Source of the DNA: Sabethes cyaneus
Taxonomy: Eukaryota > Arthropoda > Insecta > Diptera > Culicidae
Direction of reading: 5' to 3'
Assembly (NCBI RefSeq): GCF_943734655.1
Contig: NC_071355.1
Span: 223,943,527-224,007,526, forward strand
Length of the DNA: 64,000 nt
Below, piece by piece: positions 1-13,500 of this stretch. The notes under the pieces were generated by a model, which worked only from the letters and a program-made list of their open reading frames with translations, made no database searches and was not told the DNA's origin. Both the position numbers and the translations under genes were made by a program. Every line of letters begins with the position of its first letter. Within the stretch, counting starts at the first letter, position 1.

Positions 1-322
1 ACTGCATTTCTAGAATCTAAATGTTTATAAGAATCTGTGTGGGTCATTGTTTAATTGAATGTTGAAAAGAGAAGAGCGAAATATTCAAATTCAATTCTTC
101 TTTGAATACAATGGTGGCTTTGAAACTACGTGTGCGGGGGTTCATTAGTACAACACCAGCAACCATTGAGATATAGAGATTTCTTTTAAAAATCATTTGT
201 GTGCATCATAAAGGTTGAAATAGTAATGAATGACCAGTCGTCATGTTATTGTATTAAATATGATTATGTGTAGCTTGACATGTTTCAATAATCTTACTTT
301 AACTCGCTTGTGGCCTTTAAAA
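1..322 (-). repeat. dispersed repeat, copy 1 (runs off the left edge)
   Basis: The first ~320 bases are, in reverse complement, a diverged copy of 29013-29307. Matching landmarks include the block around 270-320 (CTTACTTTAACTCGCTTGTG) and, to the very edge of the window, the block at 1-55. No long ORF, terminal inverted repeat or tail is visible, so the class is unknown. The repeat continues beyond base 1. Confidence 0.75.
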
Positions 323-1077
323 GGTACACTATAGAAAAAATTCTTACTTCCAAAAACAACCCACATGCCAAATTTGGTTCCAATTGCTTAATTAGTTCTC
401 GAGTTTTGAGGAAATTTGTGTTCCTTTTGTATAGGAGCCCCCCCCCCCCTCCTCTTACGCCCTTCTTAGAATTGCTCTCTTACCCTTTAGAAAATTGCTA
501 TTCATTTTATCTATCCAATGACATATAAACTGTTCAGTTTCGTTCAGTAGTTTAGTAGTTATTAGCATTTGAAATCTTTTATTCAAACGTTACACTTCTA
601 TTTTCGTTTTCACAAAGTGCTACCCAGTCCTAGTATAGTAAACAAAGACGTAGTCCTGCGTCAAAAATTTGTTGGAATGTAAAAATTTGGTTGTAGTAGC
701 GATGTTGAAAAATGTCACACAGAAATTGATACCTTAATGGTATTTTGCGCATTTTTTTAATAGTCGCTGACACGCACTTAAACTTGTCTAAAACGTTCCG
801 TTTATTAACTGTAAGACAAATTTTATTAAAATATTGAATAATTTATACAAATTCACATTATATAGTATGAAAGATTGTTAGCTTGTGGCAAGAAATTTTA
901 ATCAATAATTTTTCCGCATTTTTCTATCCAGTAGCAACATCGCTAGAATGCAGGACGCCCTTCTTGAGAATACGGCAGCAAAAACAAACGAATCACTGAC
1001 TTGCACGAATCGGACTCAATGCAAAATAAGATCCTACAAATTCAATAATAAGTGTGTTAATCTCTGAAAGTGACATA

Positions 1078-1200
1078 GAGTGATTTATATATTTTAAACA
1101 GGCGTTACGCGTATGCTATTTCGCATATTTCCATTTGTTTTTGCCGTAAATATGCAAAATAGTGTACGTGTAACGCTTGTTCAAAATACATAAATCAACC
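1078..1200. mobile_element. short foldback MITE, TA-flanked
   Basis: Arms of about 50 bp at 1081-1130 and 1147-1198 are imperfect reverse complements (left contains AGGCGTTACGCGTATGCTAT, right contains ATAGTGTACGTGTAACGCTT) around a short loop. TA dinucleotides at 1076-1077 and 1201-1202 fit a TA target duplication. There is no coding capacity. Confidence 0.65.
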
Positions 1201-1302
1201 TAATAGCATGTTATATGTACAGTAATAATCAAAACGATGAAAATTAAATTATTTTAAGTTAATTTGCAGTATGTTAAAAGAATGTCACTGTTTTACGTAA
1301 CG

Positions 1303-1374
1303 TCCCATATGGTCTAGTGGCTAGGATATCTGGCTTTCACCCAGAAGGCCCGGGTTCGATTCCCGGTATGGGAA
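1303..1374 (+). tRNA. tRNA-Glu (anticodon TTC)
   Basis: A complete 72-nt cloverleaf is present. The acceptor stem TCCCATA (1303-1309) pairs with TATGGGA (1367-1373), followed by discriminator A. The A box is TGGTCTAGTGG, the anticodon stem is TCTGG/CCAGA with loop CTTTCAC (anticodon TTC), and the B box is GGTTCGATTCC. There is no intron. A run of five T follows at 1378-1382. It decodes GAA/GAG glutamate codons in the cytosol. It stands alone, with no other tRNA in the window. All stems are perfect, so it looks functional. Confidence 0.97.
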
Positions 1375-1377
1375 CAA

Positions 1378-1382
1378 TTTTT
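1378..1382 (+). terminator. RNA polymerase III terminator
   Basis: T5 run four bases after the tRNA-Glu 3' end; the usual Pol III stop signal. Confidence 0.75.
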
Positions 1383-1397
1383 GCCCGAATTATTTTG

Positions 1398-1485
1398 AGC
1401 GAGAATAGAGTGAATTGCGTTTTTTTTTTGCTGGAATAGCATAGGAAAACGAAGTCTCACTCGGTTTGTTTACGTTTGGTTGAAA
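1398..1485. repeat. fragment of the AGATAGAATTAAC MITE family
   Basis: The stretch reading TTTTTTGCTGGAATAGCATA, then GGAAAAC, then TCTCACTCGGTTTGTTTACG, matches the centre and right arm of the elements at 36854-36994, 42245-42722 and 55595-56191. The outer termini are missing, so this is a degraded copy. Confidence 0.55.
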
Positions 1486-1799
1486 TGTTTGTCCAGATTT
1501 AATTAATTTTTGATTTACAATCAACTCCGGCATTTCACCACAAACATGCGAAATTCGATTAATCGAATGATTATATCAACTTATAAACTGCAAGCTACTA
1601 TCGACAGTCGCATATTAACCTTTCGCCGGAACCACTTGACATTTAAACTGATAAAATCCACTCCACTTAACAACAGAAATACGTATACCATCAGCTCGCG
1701 GGTCATTACCGTTTCCTATTGACGAGTAGTCATTATTGCTAGACCAGATAAGTAAGATGTATATATCTTTTTGTAAAGCCATGTAGCTTGCCAACAGAT

Positions 1800-1890
1800 G
1801 CGATTCAACGAAAAAAATAGGTTGTCAGTGAGTGAACTAAGTCGTATACGAAGAACAATGGTCCGAGTACACTGCCTTGGGGTATGTGCG
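1800..1890 (-). pseudogene. Jockey-type reverse transcriptase relic
   Basis: The minus strand near 1885-1850 encodes PQGSVLGPLFFVYDLVHSLT, then a stop. This is the conserved RT motif 4 region (PQGSVLGPLLF...NDL) of Jockey-clade non-LTR retrotransposons. Only the motif survives; the flanks carry stops and indels. I see no tail or duplication, so the element boundaries are unknown. Confidence 0.6.
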
Positions 1891-1899
1891 AAAAAGTGC

Positions 1900-4557
1900 G
1901 AGACCAAGTGGAGTTTACCACAGATTAGTCACTCTGTGAACAATGTACATCAATTTGTCGGCATCTACTAGAATATGTGGTATACACCTTTGGCATAATC
2001 GATAACACCGAGTCAATTTTCCTTTTGCTTCGATCTGTCAAAGTACAGAGGTATCATATCAGACTAGTGGTAGTTGATCGGTGCTTTATTTAACACTGGT
2101 GAATCTTAAAGCTGACTGCAACTGTGTTGAATAGCGCGATTACCAGATTTGTCAATTGGTGAATTTTTCTGCAAATCTGAAAATTTCTCTAGGCAAAATA
2201 ACAAGTGGGCATATTTTTTATTTATATATTTTTCCATAAAATAAGTGCAATACAGTACTTTCGACCTTTTTGTCGAACTAGAAATAATATAGTACCAATA
2301 ATATTTCTGTTGGTTTCAAGCGTAAGACTATTCAGTAGGTATAAGGTTTTGTGTTTCAATCGATGACTTCGTTTAATAATATGTTTAGTATACAATAATC
2401 TACAAATTTTCCAAACAGTACAATACCAATATAGACAAGTGAATAAATGTTTACGATTCTATGTTCAAATCCTCGTTGCATAATTTTCTAAAAAGTAAAT
2501 TTACTATTTATATTCCAGAAGTAAAATCAAAATCTTGCAAAGCATGGAACCTGCAGCTTTCGTGCGCTTTTTCTTGTTTATTTGTTACTCCACTTTCACG
2601 ACTATTGGTTAATAACTGTATGTTGTGTATGTTGGTATCCTACGACTTATTAGTTTATTGAGAGTTGTGACGTAGCCACGATTTACCATTAAAATTTTGG
2701 CAATGCTTCACCATATGATGAGGTAATATTTGAGAGATGTGCTATATCCTTACTCGAATTTGGGTATTTTGAAAAGCTACAGGTTTCATGTGCATTTGTT
2801 TAACGACGTGCCTCTGTGCCTTAAGACATCATTTAATAATTTAGGAATTGAAATTATGTTTTGAAACTATGCGCGTACCTACTGGTTCCTACTCTTTAAA
2901 GAAACGAGCAAATTAAACCCTTATTTAATTGTATACGTACATAATTACAGATCACAGCTTCTAAAAGGTTATCAAGTCGCCAAAAAGATTGAAAAACGGA
3001 GCATAAAATTCAAATACACACCGAAATTAAACTTCGTTAAGCCTTTCTATAGGACATTGGTTATAATCAGAGGCGTGTTTTTCATGGATTACCTGCTGCT
3101 CACCTCATAGCTCAAATCAGTACGTCGAGAGCTAAAAATTTGCTTTGAGTCATTACTCTTTAGGTGAAGAACAACTACTTCGTATTCCAGGTTTTTCCAG
3201 AGCAAATCTGCAAATAGGACCGATTTTCAAAGAGCGGCAGTCAAATACCATGAAATTACGCAAAGTTCCTATTGCACTGATGACATCAACGTAAATTTGT
3301 AGAGATATGTTCGCCTATCTAAACAAGACATATCTCATATCTCAAACCAGGCTGCAAACAACAATAAAAAAACGCGACCATTTAACCACCAAAACGTTTC
3401 CAGTCCATGTATTACATTATCTATCTATCTAAACAATATAGTTTTAATTATATACATTTAAGACGAAACCAAACTAATGCTTTGGCAATTTCTAAGTCTA
3501 GTAATATGTCCTGTTATTTTTATTCTTTCTTGTTTACATGGAACAATTCATAGCAGAAACCTTATATATGTCTAACCAATTGATTTCCGCAACTTCCAGC
3601 AGGACAGCCGCAGTTCAGCAACTGATACAAAAAACATATACAAATATGTTTCTGCTTGAAAAAATTCGCTGTCAGCTCAAATAATGTGCGATGTAGTAGA
3701 TCTTAATCAAAACGGAAACCATATAAAATGCTGTGCTGCATTGGTGGCAGAAATATTGTGCATCCTTAAATAGATTTTCTTGTCGCTAGATTTGGTATAA
3801 TTTGGCTTGCCTGGAGCTGCAGTTGGGCTTTCGCTTGAACTACACCTAAGCTATTTGTACTCGAGCTTCCGAAAAAGCAAACTGAAGTATTTAATAAAAA
3901 ATTAATATAATTTTTTACCAACTCCATGCTTGTTTCACCACATGACTAAACGGCTAAAATTATCAAAACGACGATTTGGGATTGGCTTGCTGTTTCTTCG
4001 TCGGTAACACCAATGTTTATTATAGGATGAACAAGAAAAAAAGATTTTCCGTAAAACCGAAAAATGAATGCAAAATAGTAAACAGTAGTTGCTGAAACGT
4101 TAACACAGTCAGTCTCTCATTCATTCAAGATTTGTAATCTTTACTTAAGCTATTATTTTTTGCTCTTTTCGACCAATGTTAGGTGCTTTTTATCTTTTAA
4201 CGCCTAATTTTGTTCGCTTTGAAAAATATAACCAATCTAGTGTATAAATATTTTAACATGGTTTTACAAAATAATAAAAGATGAAACAAAAGTGGAACCC
4301 CTTCTTTCGTCTACCAGTCCCTTCTACTCTAATTCAGCCAATCTCTCTCTGCTTTCAACGGATAGATCTTAAAGATCTATGAAAAAATCACATATACAAT
4401 GTACAACGAACGACGATTCAAGTTCCTCGACCGGTACGTCACCACACGTCGTTCCGGTTTCTTCGTGAAACAGAAGGGCAGCTAAGGCAGGGAAACGATG
4501 ATTAGCTTTACCGCCAATGTATCTACTACTTTCGACGGTTCGGCCACAGTCCCGCTC
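1900..4557. other. intergenic, AT-rich, no gene seen
   Basis: The only ORFs are short and not protein-like. I see no RNA gene or clear inverted repeat. The right end should hold the 3' UTR of the minus-strand Rim2 gene, but I could not fix a polyadenylation site. Confidence 0.5.
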
Positions 4558-7500
4558 TCAGTTATTCACCATCAGACTGCCGGTATTCATCTGGTTCGAC
4601 AGTACATAGACCACAGCCTCGTAGGTCGCCATCATGATGGCGGTGTTCGGAATCTGACGCACCAACTGTGTGCCGAGACCGCTAGGAGAAAAATAAAAGC
4701 TTGTTAGTGGAAAAAACTTTGATGTTTTAATTAGGTACTTACCGGTAAAGTCCAGCCTTTCCTTCCTCCTTCCACACAGTGAAAATGGTCTGCCAGAAAC
4801 TGCGATATTTGTTTCCTTCCTCGCGCAATCTGGTCCGGGCAACCTCGTGTGGATAGGCTACGATGGAGGCAATCGTCTTCGATGTTGCACCAGCTGCCAT
4901 GAACTCGAGAAAGTCTCGGGACGTTTTATCATCGCCGGGACGCGTGTGGCGCAGTTCGGTCTAAAGTGTGCGAGCAGCAAGGAAAACCGAAAGTTGACGA
5001 ATTAGTACGTTTCAGGGCGTTCTTAGTGTAATCCGTTTACAACGAACAAATGACGGCTAGTTCATCGCAGGAAACAAACCATCGAAAGGTTTGTTTCTTG
5101 CGAGATGTCGTTACTGTTGTACATTGATGGTGTACATTGTAAGTTAATTTATTTTTAGATGGTAAATGGTAACAAATAAAATGAAGACTCATACTAGATG
5201 CGGACTCGTTTTTTGGTTCCGCGGACAACTCTCCCTACAGACAGATGAAGGGCGAGAGGCGAGCGACGGCGATTTCGTGAATATGCATGTGTGTCTGAGA
5301 CTAAAAAATATGAAAAGAATACACAGACGAGAAATTTAGCGATTCAAATTGGGCATGTTGCTTATGGCGATTTGGGTTAAAGGGTACAATTACGTGCTGC
5401 ATGTGTTTGACCTTTTTCCTTTGGGATGCGATATGTATGGATTCGTTTTGCACAAACTTGGTTTGGATAAAAATTCTTGTTTCATGTCCGGTAGGTGTTT
5501 AGGTGGTTGAATACAAGACAAGTTGACAGTTGTACGTTAAGTAGAAAAGACATCCGCATTTTTGTCAAAGTTGTTGATAGTTAGTTCTTTTTGGCAAAAG
5601 TTCAGACAGTAAGAGCGAACAAACGATAGAAATTTTTGTTTAGAATGCCAATGGAAACAAAGGAAAAAGATCAAGAGAAACACATCAACAGTACCTCTTT
5701 CAGGTCGACTATCTTACTTAGCCTTAGAGTTTCCCTGCCCATACGCGAGCAACATGCATAGTTCTTTTTAGTTCATTTGATCAATAGTTAGACCGCGGGT
5801 GGCAGGGTTATGGCCGATCCCAACAGATACAACATACACACATATAGACAGGCACGGCCACGGGAGAGGACACGGGTACACCCACAGAGCTGCTTCCTCG
5901 CCTTGTGCCTCCCTCGGCATTGTATTGTTCCAGGCGTCCACTCGCAGAGCTACTCAGCGGGCAGATGGCGGAGATACATGCATGATACCTACAAAACTAT
6001 GACTGTGTTTACGAGAATTTTATGTTTAGCAAATTACCATCGTCTCTTACGACTGATTCCGTTACGACTAATCGTACGGCGACAGTTGCTGACGGCTCGG
6101 GAAACCAACTTTCAAGGAAAAAACAGTTCCACGGCTCAGAGCTCGTACAGAATTTGCTTTTCCGGTCAAAAACGCGATCTCTCATCTAACACCCGTAAGT
6201 TCTATTTTTTTATTCGAGATGAGGTGATCATTTTTGTTTGTGTGAATGTGACTTTGACAACACAGACGCACACAACGTACAATGTTAGGATTAGCAAAGA
6301 AGCGAATACACACAACTATAAATAAAAGATGTTGGTTAAAATATGCTGGACCCCTTCGAGGATACATACCAGTTTTTTCTTCAGCGCTTCGTAGATAACA
6401 AAATGGATTACTGTTTCTGAGATTCCAAAGTAGCTGGCGGTGATGCCCTTGTAGAAGCCTCGCAATCCCTGGGTTGCGTAGATTCGCTTCACGCACTCCG
6501 ACACCGTCATCTTACCGTTGGCGTTGTAGTCCAGCTGCAGACGCGTTTTGACGAACCAAATTGGATTGGTAAGCGAGGCCGATACAAATCCGGCACAGGA
6601 GGCACTCATGATGTGTACCAGTGGGGAGTTGGTCGGGATGATGCTGTTGATGAAAGCGGATCACAATTATAAATGACTGATGAACAGTAACCCTTCCTTA
6701 TTTACGAACTTACCTAACAGAGTTCAATGCATTTTTGGCCTTTGAGTACGCACAAAAGTAGATTGCACGGGATGGAGCAACACCAACTATGTTCGGTCCC
6801 AGGCCCTTGAACAAAGCCCGTGATCCTTCGGTTTGGACAATGTGCTTCAGGCATTGCCAGATCGAGATCGACTGCACCGACGTCGAAATACCACACTGTG
6901 GGATAGCAAGGACCTGATATTTAAGGAAGAACCCCGAAAGGTGGAGAGAACTCATCAGTCAATTTGCGCCACGTAATGATAATGAGAATGTTGTATCCGA
7001 TGAAATGAGTGATTTGAATTCCAGTCAACTGTGTTTAAATATTGTCATACAATCGCAGTCATCCATAGACAATGCAATCTTAGCAAGTTAGTTGCTGCCA
7101 GTTCAAAAATTTCGACATCTCTACGAATCCGAAACTGTCGAAAGTGTTTCAACAAAAAAACCGGATTGACGCAAGTGCTCCACTATCAGTGGCGCAAGTG
7201 CTGCAGATTATAACACACATTTTTTTCCTCCTGCTGAATGTTCTAGGAGCAGTACATCATGTGCACCATCAAGTTCAGTCGGCGGACCAGTTCGATCCTT
7301 GGTTGAACCGGTTTCAGTAACCAGATCAGGCACAATCGGGCACACAAAGGTTATCAATCGTTCTCCAATATATAAGACAGCAACGTGTGCAATCCAATGT
7401 ATACCGTGTGTCGTTGCGGCGATTTCTACTATTTCAGAAAGTAATCACGCCCAGCTTATCAACACGAAACCCGGTTTGAATCTGGTAAACAACAACGTGC

Positions 7501-10500
7501 TCATCATCATCATCATTGAACATAATGCGTATTTAGATCATATAAAAAGTCGCCAACTAGTATATTTTTTATTGGAATGGTTTACCAATTAAACTTGTCA
7601 ACTAGTTCGGTTCGGTTAAAAAGGAATGGAAATTATCGTCTGTCGAGCATGCCTGGGCTAAGTTAGCATTTCAATTAGCATTAGCTTCTTATCGTGCGAC
7701 ACATTTGCCAGAACAATTATTGCAATTCTCGCGTGGAACTTTGTCAATCCAGTTGAAAACGAGACTCAAATAATTGTACTGGCACTTGATTACGTATGGG
7801 GATCTGAATGATTGATTACATGATGACGGGGGTAAGCGGAAAGCATGTTCATTTCTACATTCTATTGACGTCTTAGGGGATGTTACTTACCGATGGACGT
7901 CGACGACTTAGTATCGAACTGGCGCATACTCGTTGTTGTCTGGAATGAGTGTGACTGTGACTGTGACTGTGATGGTCCCCGTTAGAACCATTGCTGTTAC
8001 GCAGATGATGATCCGAGCCGGCGGCTGTCGCCAATTTTCCTGTTTCGGCGCTAATGCGTGCGGTTGGCACACTGTGGATAAACGAGGCGGACGAACTTTG
8101 CAGACGGGTTTTGACCACCTCTAGCGGGCATGTTACAACTGCGCCAGCGGTACCTGCGATACTGTAAAGAGCAAACAGCAAAAAGTAGGTGTTAGATCTT
8201 TCGCTTTAGGTTGGGAGACGATGGTATTTTTAAGTGCAGCACAGACTCTCAGGGATAAAAATAGTCATTGTGTCTTTAAAACGACTGAGTTTATTTCAAA
8301 GGATCATTAATTTCTCTTATGAAACCTAACATAAGAGATAAAATACAACTGTTCAGCTTTAAATGTCCAAATCGACCGGAATCAATTAGTACTAAATTAA
8401 ATGACCTTTTCATCGAAATTTAAGCACCGCCATGCAAATGTTTTCTTCTGCATATTTCTTCTTCAAACAAGTACTGTCTTTTAAGCATTATAGAAACGCA
8501 CTGCAGGTAGAATTGAAATAAAGGCCAGCTATAAATAGTTTCGCAGTCTTTCGCGACTGGCATGTGTAAATATTGTTTGGACGGTGCCTTTTTAAATATC
8601 ATCCGACCTTTTATGACTAGCGTTACATAATCTTCGTCTGCATTAGCCTAGAATATTTCATAAAAAATATGACAGAAAAACAAAATTCAATGGAATTTTC
8701 CTTTCCATAACTATTTCCTTTAACAATTCTTTTTCAATTTCGCGATCTGCGTGCAATATAAACACACGTCCGCCAGCACCGGCGACTGACTTCGCATCCT
8801 TCACCGTGTTTGTCTTGCTTCTTGACACAAGCGCCATAATAAGAAGAGATTACGATCTGTGCCGTGTTATGGCGCATCGTCTGCTGCTGATCATGCTTCC
8901 ATCACGTGTAAGCCGGTGCGGTTTTCGCGAACAAGACTGACGGACTTTGCCCTCCGATGGGGATTCGGTCGCATTTCACAACGCAACCGGCAAGAAAGAA
9001 TGCAAATTTTCAACACTTTTTTTTTCTTTAAAATTTATTGATTCATTTCATGGTGAGCTACAAAATAGTATTCCAACCAGATTTAAAAATCTGATCAGTA
9101 CAAAGAAACAATGCAATCGGGTACTAAAAATATCTTCGGACCGGTGATATAATTCTGCCATGAAATCCGCTGTTGTTTATTCTACGACGGCTGCTATCAT
9201 TTCACGCTGATTTGGATAAATAAAAAAAATTCCATTCAAAAATCTGCAATCTAGGCAGTGAGTCGTGATCACGCCAACCTTTTAGCACTGTTCGCTTCTC
9301 GCCCATATGAATGTGGGTTTATATTTACAAATGCCAGCCGCGCGAGCTCGCGAGTAAGAAATAAAATGGCAAAGCCGGTAAGCGAAAGTGGCATTGCTAA
9401 TTTTTAACGTTGGCATGCGATGTGTGCATGCCCGATGCAGAAAGAGGTATTAAATGCAATGCATTTCAAATTTTATTTTCAAAAAAAATTGTTTTGATTC
9501 CATTTGAAGTAGGAAATTGAGTATCACGCATATGATTCATATATTTACCAATTTATAACACAGCAAAACTTTTCTGGTGCCTAACCGTAACCAAGTAAAC
9601 ACTATATTTACTATATCATATGTTGTACCGATCATTCGCCTTCATAGCATTGTTTATCAAATCATCAAGCAGATAGTTAATTAGTGAAATAAAAACGGCG
9701 CAATAACGGATGGAGCTAGTGCGCCGTAAACAGTTTAAAGTCGCAATCATTTCGGGAAAAAAATGAACCTTTTTTTATTTCGTTCTATTAGAATTCTAAT
9801 TATAATGGAAAATAATTGAAAATTCGTCGCTTTCCTTTCCTATACGATTTACTATCTGTGCAAACTTTGACGTCAATTCGCTAGCGCTATCACAATGGCA
9901 AAACCACACATGTCTAATGTTATGGCGATTGGGGAGCCACGTACACTGTGGGTCTTCTCGGTTCACCATCCACGCGAGAGATTACCAACCAACCAACCAA
10001 CCAACCAGTTTTAGCTCAAGCGTAAAAATCGGGTGATTCTGGCTGGAATCTCCAGTGCTTGCTGTCCGCGAACCGAAGCGCACCGAGTTCTACACAGTTG
10101 TTTGTGAAGTACTATTTGCCGTTATCAAATCATTACTTTTAATTCTGAGAGGCGTACGCGGTTACAGGTCAGCTCGGTGTAGTGATAAGTTCAGTTCGGA
10201 CCGGAATATTTGATAGGCAGGGGCTATTTGCGCCGTTACAATCTTTATATTAGCACAAATTCGATGATAGCCGTAGTAAAAATAACTGCTCGAACCAGTG
10301 AGATTCTACTATTAGTTTGATTCTAGTTGCTTCAGACTGAACATTGACTGAAAGCAAATTGAATTGTTTAATAAAAGTTAACAAAGATATTCAACCAGCC
10401 TTGATCAATGAAAGTAGAAAAAACACGCCGTACTCTAATGGCGGCAGTGTAGAAAAACTTGTATTTATTCAACATATTTACATGCCCCTGTGATATCTGA

Positions 10501-13500
10501 CAACGGACCGTTAGTTCGCCGCTTAACTGGTTCTCTGCAGAATATCGCTCAAAAATGTAGCGCTCGTTTACGATGCGCTAATTGTCACTGCTAATAACAA
10601 TCAACTTACTAACGGGGGAGAAATATTTTTCACCTTTTTTTCTCCGCCGTACAATTTTGCGCAGTTATTTTGACGACTGACGAGGTAATTTCGAAAAATC
10701 AACGTATGTTTTGAACCGAAAATCACCTATTATCGATCGGTCGGTCGGGGGTATCTCTCAAGCCCCCCGGTAAAAACCCAGTGATTTTTTTTTGACTCAC
10801 GTATTATCACCAGAAAAAGGCCACATCCGTTGCTGCTGCTGCTGCTGCTGCTGCTGGTTCAGAGCACATGAGATGAAAACGCGCCTCCTTGGCGAATTCT
10901 GCTTCTCTCGCAATAAGCCTTATCAGCGCTCATTGGATTGGATGAAATGCCCACTCAGGGCGAGCTCCTAGTGTACAACATAACAAATCCTCGGGTCATT
11001 TGGCAGCGATAAGTGCGGTTTGTACCGGTTTCCGCAGATTCGCAGTACGTAATTATGTGGCATCTATCTATTTGAAACTTTTTTATTAGCACCATCCTAC
11101 CATTAAAAGCTGTTTGATTAAAAATTGAGAAACCGCGCAACGGCATGTGCCTGAAATGGTGCATGATTTCTGATAGGATTTTGTTTATCTAAGAAATTCG
11201 AACCTTTTCGTCGTGTGTATCGTGTTGACCACAAAGGTAAATAACGATGGTGCCGGTACCGACGCACGGTAGCCTTATGTAAAAAAAGATACTTCCTGCT
11301 TGCTCCCGTTTCCTCAAATTCATCTAACTATTTAGAACAATTTCGATTCGTGTCTGCAATGTTCCTTGAAACGAGAACAATTTATTCAGGCATTTTATGG
11401 CCACGCGGTTTTTTTCTAACTGCGCTATTTCACATGGCACAGGCCGATGACGTTCATCAAAAAATGTTTCACAGTGCCGAACTTATATGTTAAGAGAATT
11501 GCGAAAAATGCATGATGATTCTGAAGCTGAGAACAGAACCTTCCGGGGTGCCTCAAGGCAGTATTCTGAGACTATTAGTGTGCGTACTTTTCGTCCCAAA
11601 TTAAGGCCAAGCCAGCGCACTAGAGAGAGAAAAACGACGAAGCAAAACTTTCAATGAGAGTGCGCTTTTATTAGATGGTTTTGAATACTCAACTGTAGTG
11701 ATATATCATATCACACACAATGATGTATTCGAAAAACTATTTTGTAGCGTTATTTAAGAAATATTCAAGATGTTCCAAATGCTATCTTTCTTGTTCACAC
11801 CAACGCTGTTTGATGCTAGCGTTGCCTCGGTCTTAATCTTCTTTGCTAAACACCAAACGTATCAGCAAGTTATGAAGAAACACGTAAACCTTTAAATTTA
11901 CTACAATAAAATCCACAATCGGTCTCCTCGTAGCTCCCATCTGAGAGGCTGATTATCCCATGGTAGTTCTTGAGGTATCGACGATCACTACCACCGAAAG
12001 GAAATATGTATGTTTCAAGTTTATAATATTGTATTGCTTGTATTTCTCTGTATAAATATTAACACTGAGACCTTCCAAGTTGCTCAAGTGTTTTTTTGTA
12101 TTCCGCACTTCCTTTTTTGAAGTATGGTAATAGCTATATTACGACGAACGAACTGCTTCTTATATATGCTTGATAGTCAGTGTTTTCACTCTGTTTCTGT
12201 TAGGTTTTTTATTACTTTTCAATACTAGTATTGTTCCTAGGGAATGCGGAAACTAGTTATAGTTTACCCTTGAACACTAGACTTCATTACGATCATCTTA
12301 TGACTAGCCCCAACAAGACTTCGTTGTCGGCGAAGCAGAGCTTAGCACCAAGAGAGGTGTAAGTTATAATTTTCCCTTCAACTAAGGGATTCATTACGCA
12401 CCTCGAGCGGAAAGCACTCCTATAACTTTTATAACTTTCCCCGACAAGAGGCTTTATTGTTGGTAATGCAGAATTCAGTACGAAGGATAACCGATGTACA
12501 CATCCAAATCTACTATGGTCAAGACAGATTCGTAACGCCCGTGAGCTGAGCCGCCCGGAATGCTGAAATATACTGACGAACAAAAGCTTAAGCTGGGATT
12601 CGTGGGTTCTAATAAAAAGTGGACATTTAAACTTCCTGCTCTGTTTCACATTTTGGTGGCTATTGCAAACGCTTAGTGCAATCCATTAAAAGGAACTATA
12701 TCTATTACAAAACTGAATTTCTTTAAATTACTTTCTGATCAGTTTATTCCCAGTTTGTAACAGAATGTGTTATAAATGTCATAATTTGTTATAAAACTCA
12801 TCGTGGCGTATCGAGGAAGAGTGGTACAACTTTTTGTAAGTTGAATTTAAACCACCATTTCGTAGTGTTATCTCCTATGGCATGAATTACTTTTCCATCA
12901 TACCATTAAATAAACGAAAACCAAATTCTTAGGTCTACTAAAATCTACTAAAATTATAAACCTTCTTTTAAATAAACGAGTCGGCAACAGTAGATTTTGG
13001 TTCTTTGTTATAAATTACTGTTGACACCAAACTAAACATCCATCCAAAATAGTTATCATTAGTGACTAACCAAACCACAACATATTTTCAATTGCAACTA
13101 ATTAACTACCAACAGATGCGTTATTTCGCAACATTGCAAAAAAACACTACAAAAAACAAATGATTCAGAACGAATAGCGCACTGTTGTTGACCGAAACGT
13201 CTAAATGGGTTTCAACAGACGTGTATAATTCATAAGTGTTGTTGTTCGTAAGTGCCTTGCCCCCATTCAGTTAATTAGCGTCGAAAGTTTGCTATTTCGG
13301 GAACGAACCCCGAACGGACAGTTAGTTTAAGTCTGTTGTTTATAATATCGGCTATGCACTTTGAGGCAATCATTCAACAAACCTGATAAAATACAAGCCA
13401 GAGAATTAGTTGAGTCATTGCCAACCAGTGGCCGGATTAAACCAGATTCAGTCTTGCGCCAATCTGAAAAATCAAGGCCGATTATTGCATTCGTAACAAT

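Noticed and set aside
5810..6325. 171-codon plus-strand frame
   Set aside because: It lies inside Rim2 intron 4 and runs toward exon 4 in antisense; composition and lack of domains suggest chance.
12293..12649. 118-codon minus-strand frame
   Set aside because: It overlaps a diverged tandem duplication in an intron and has no recognisable domain.
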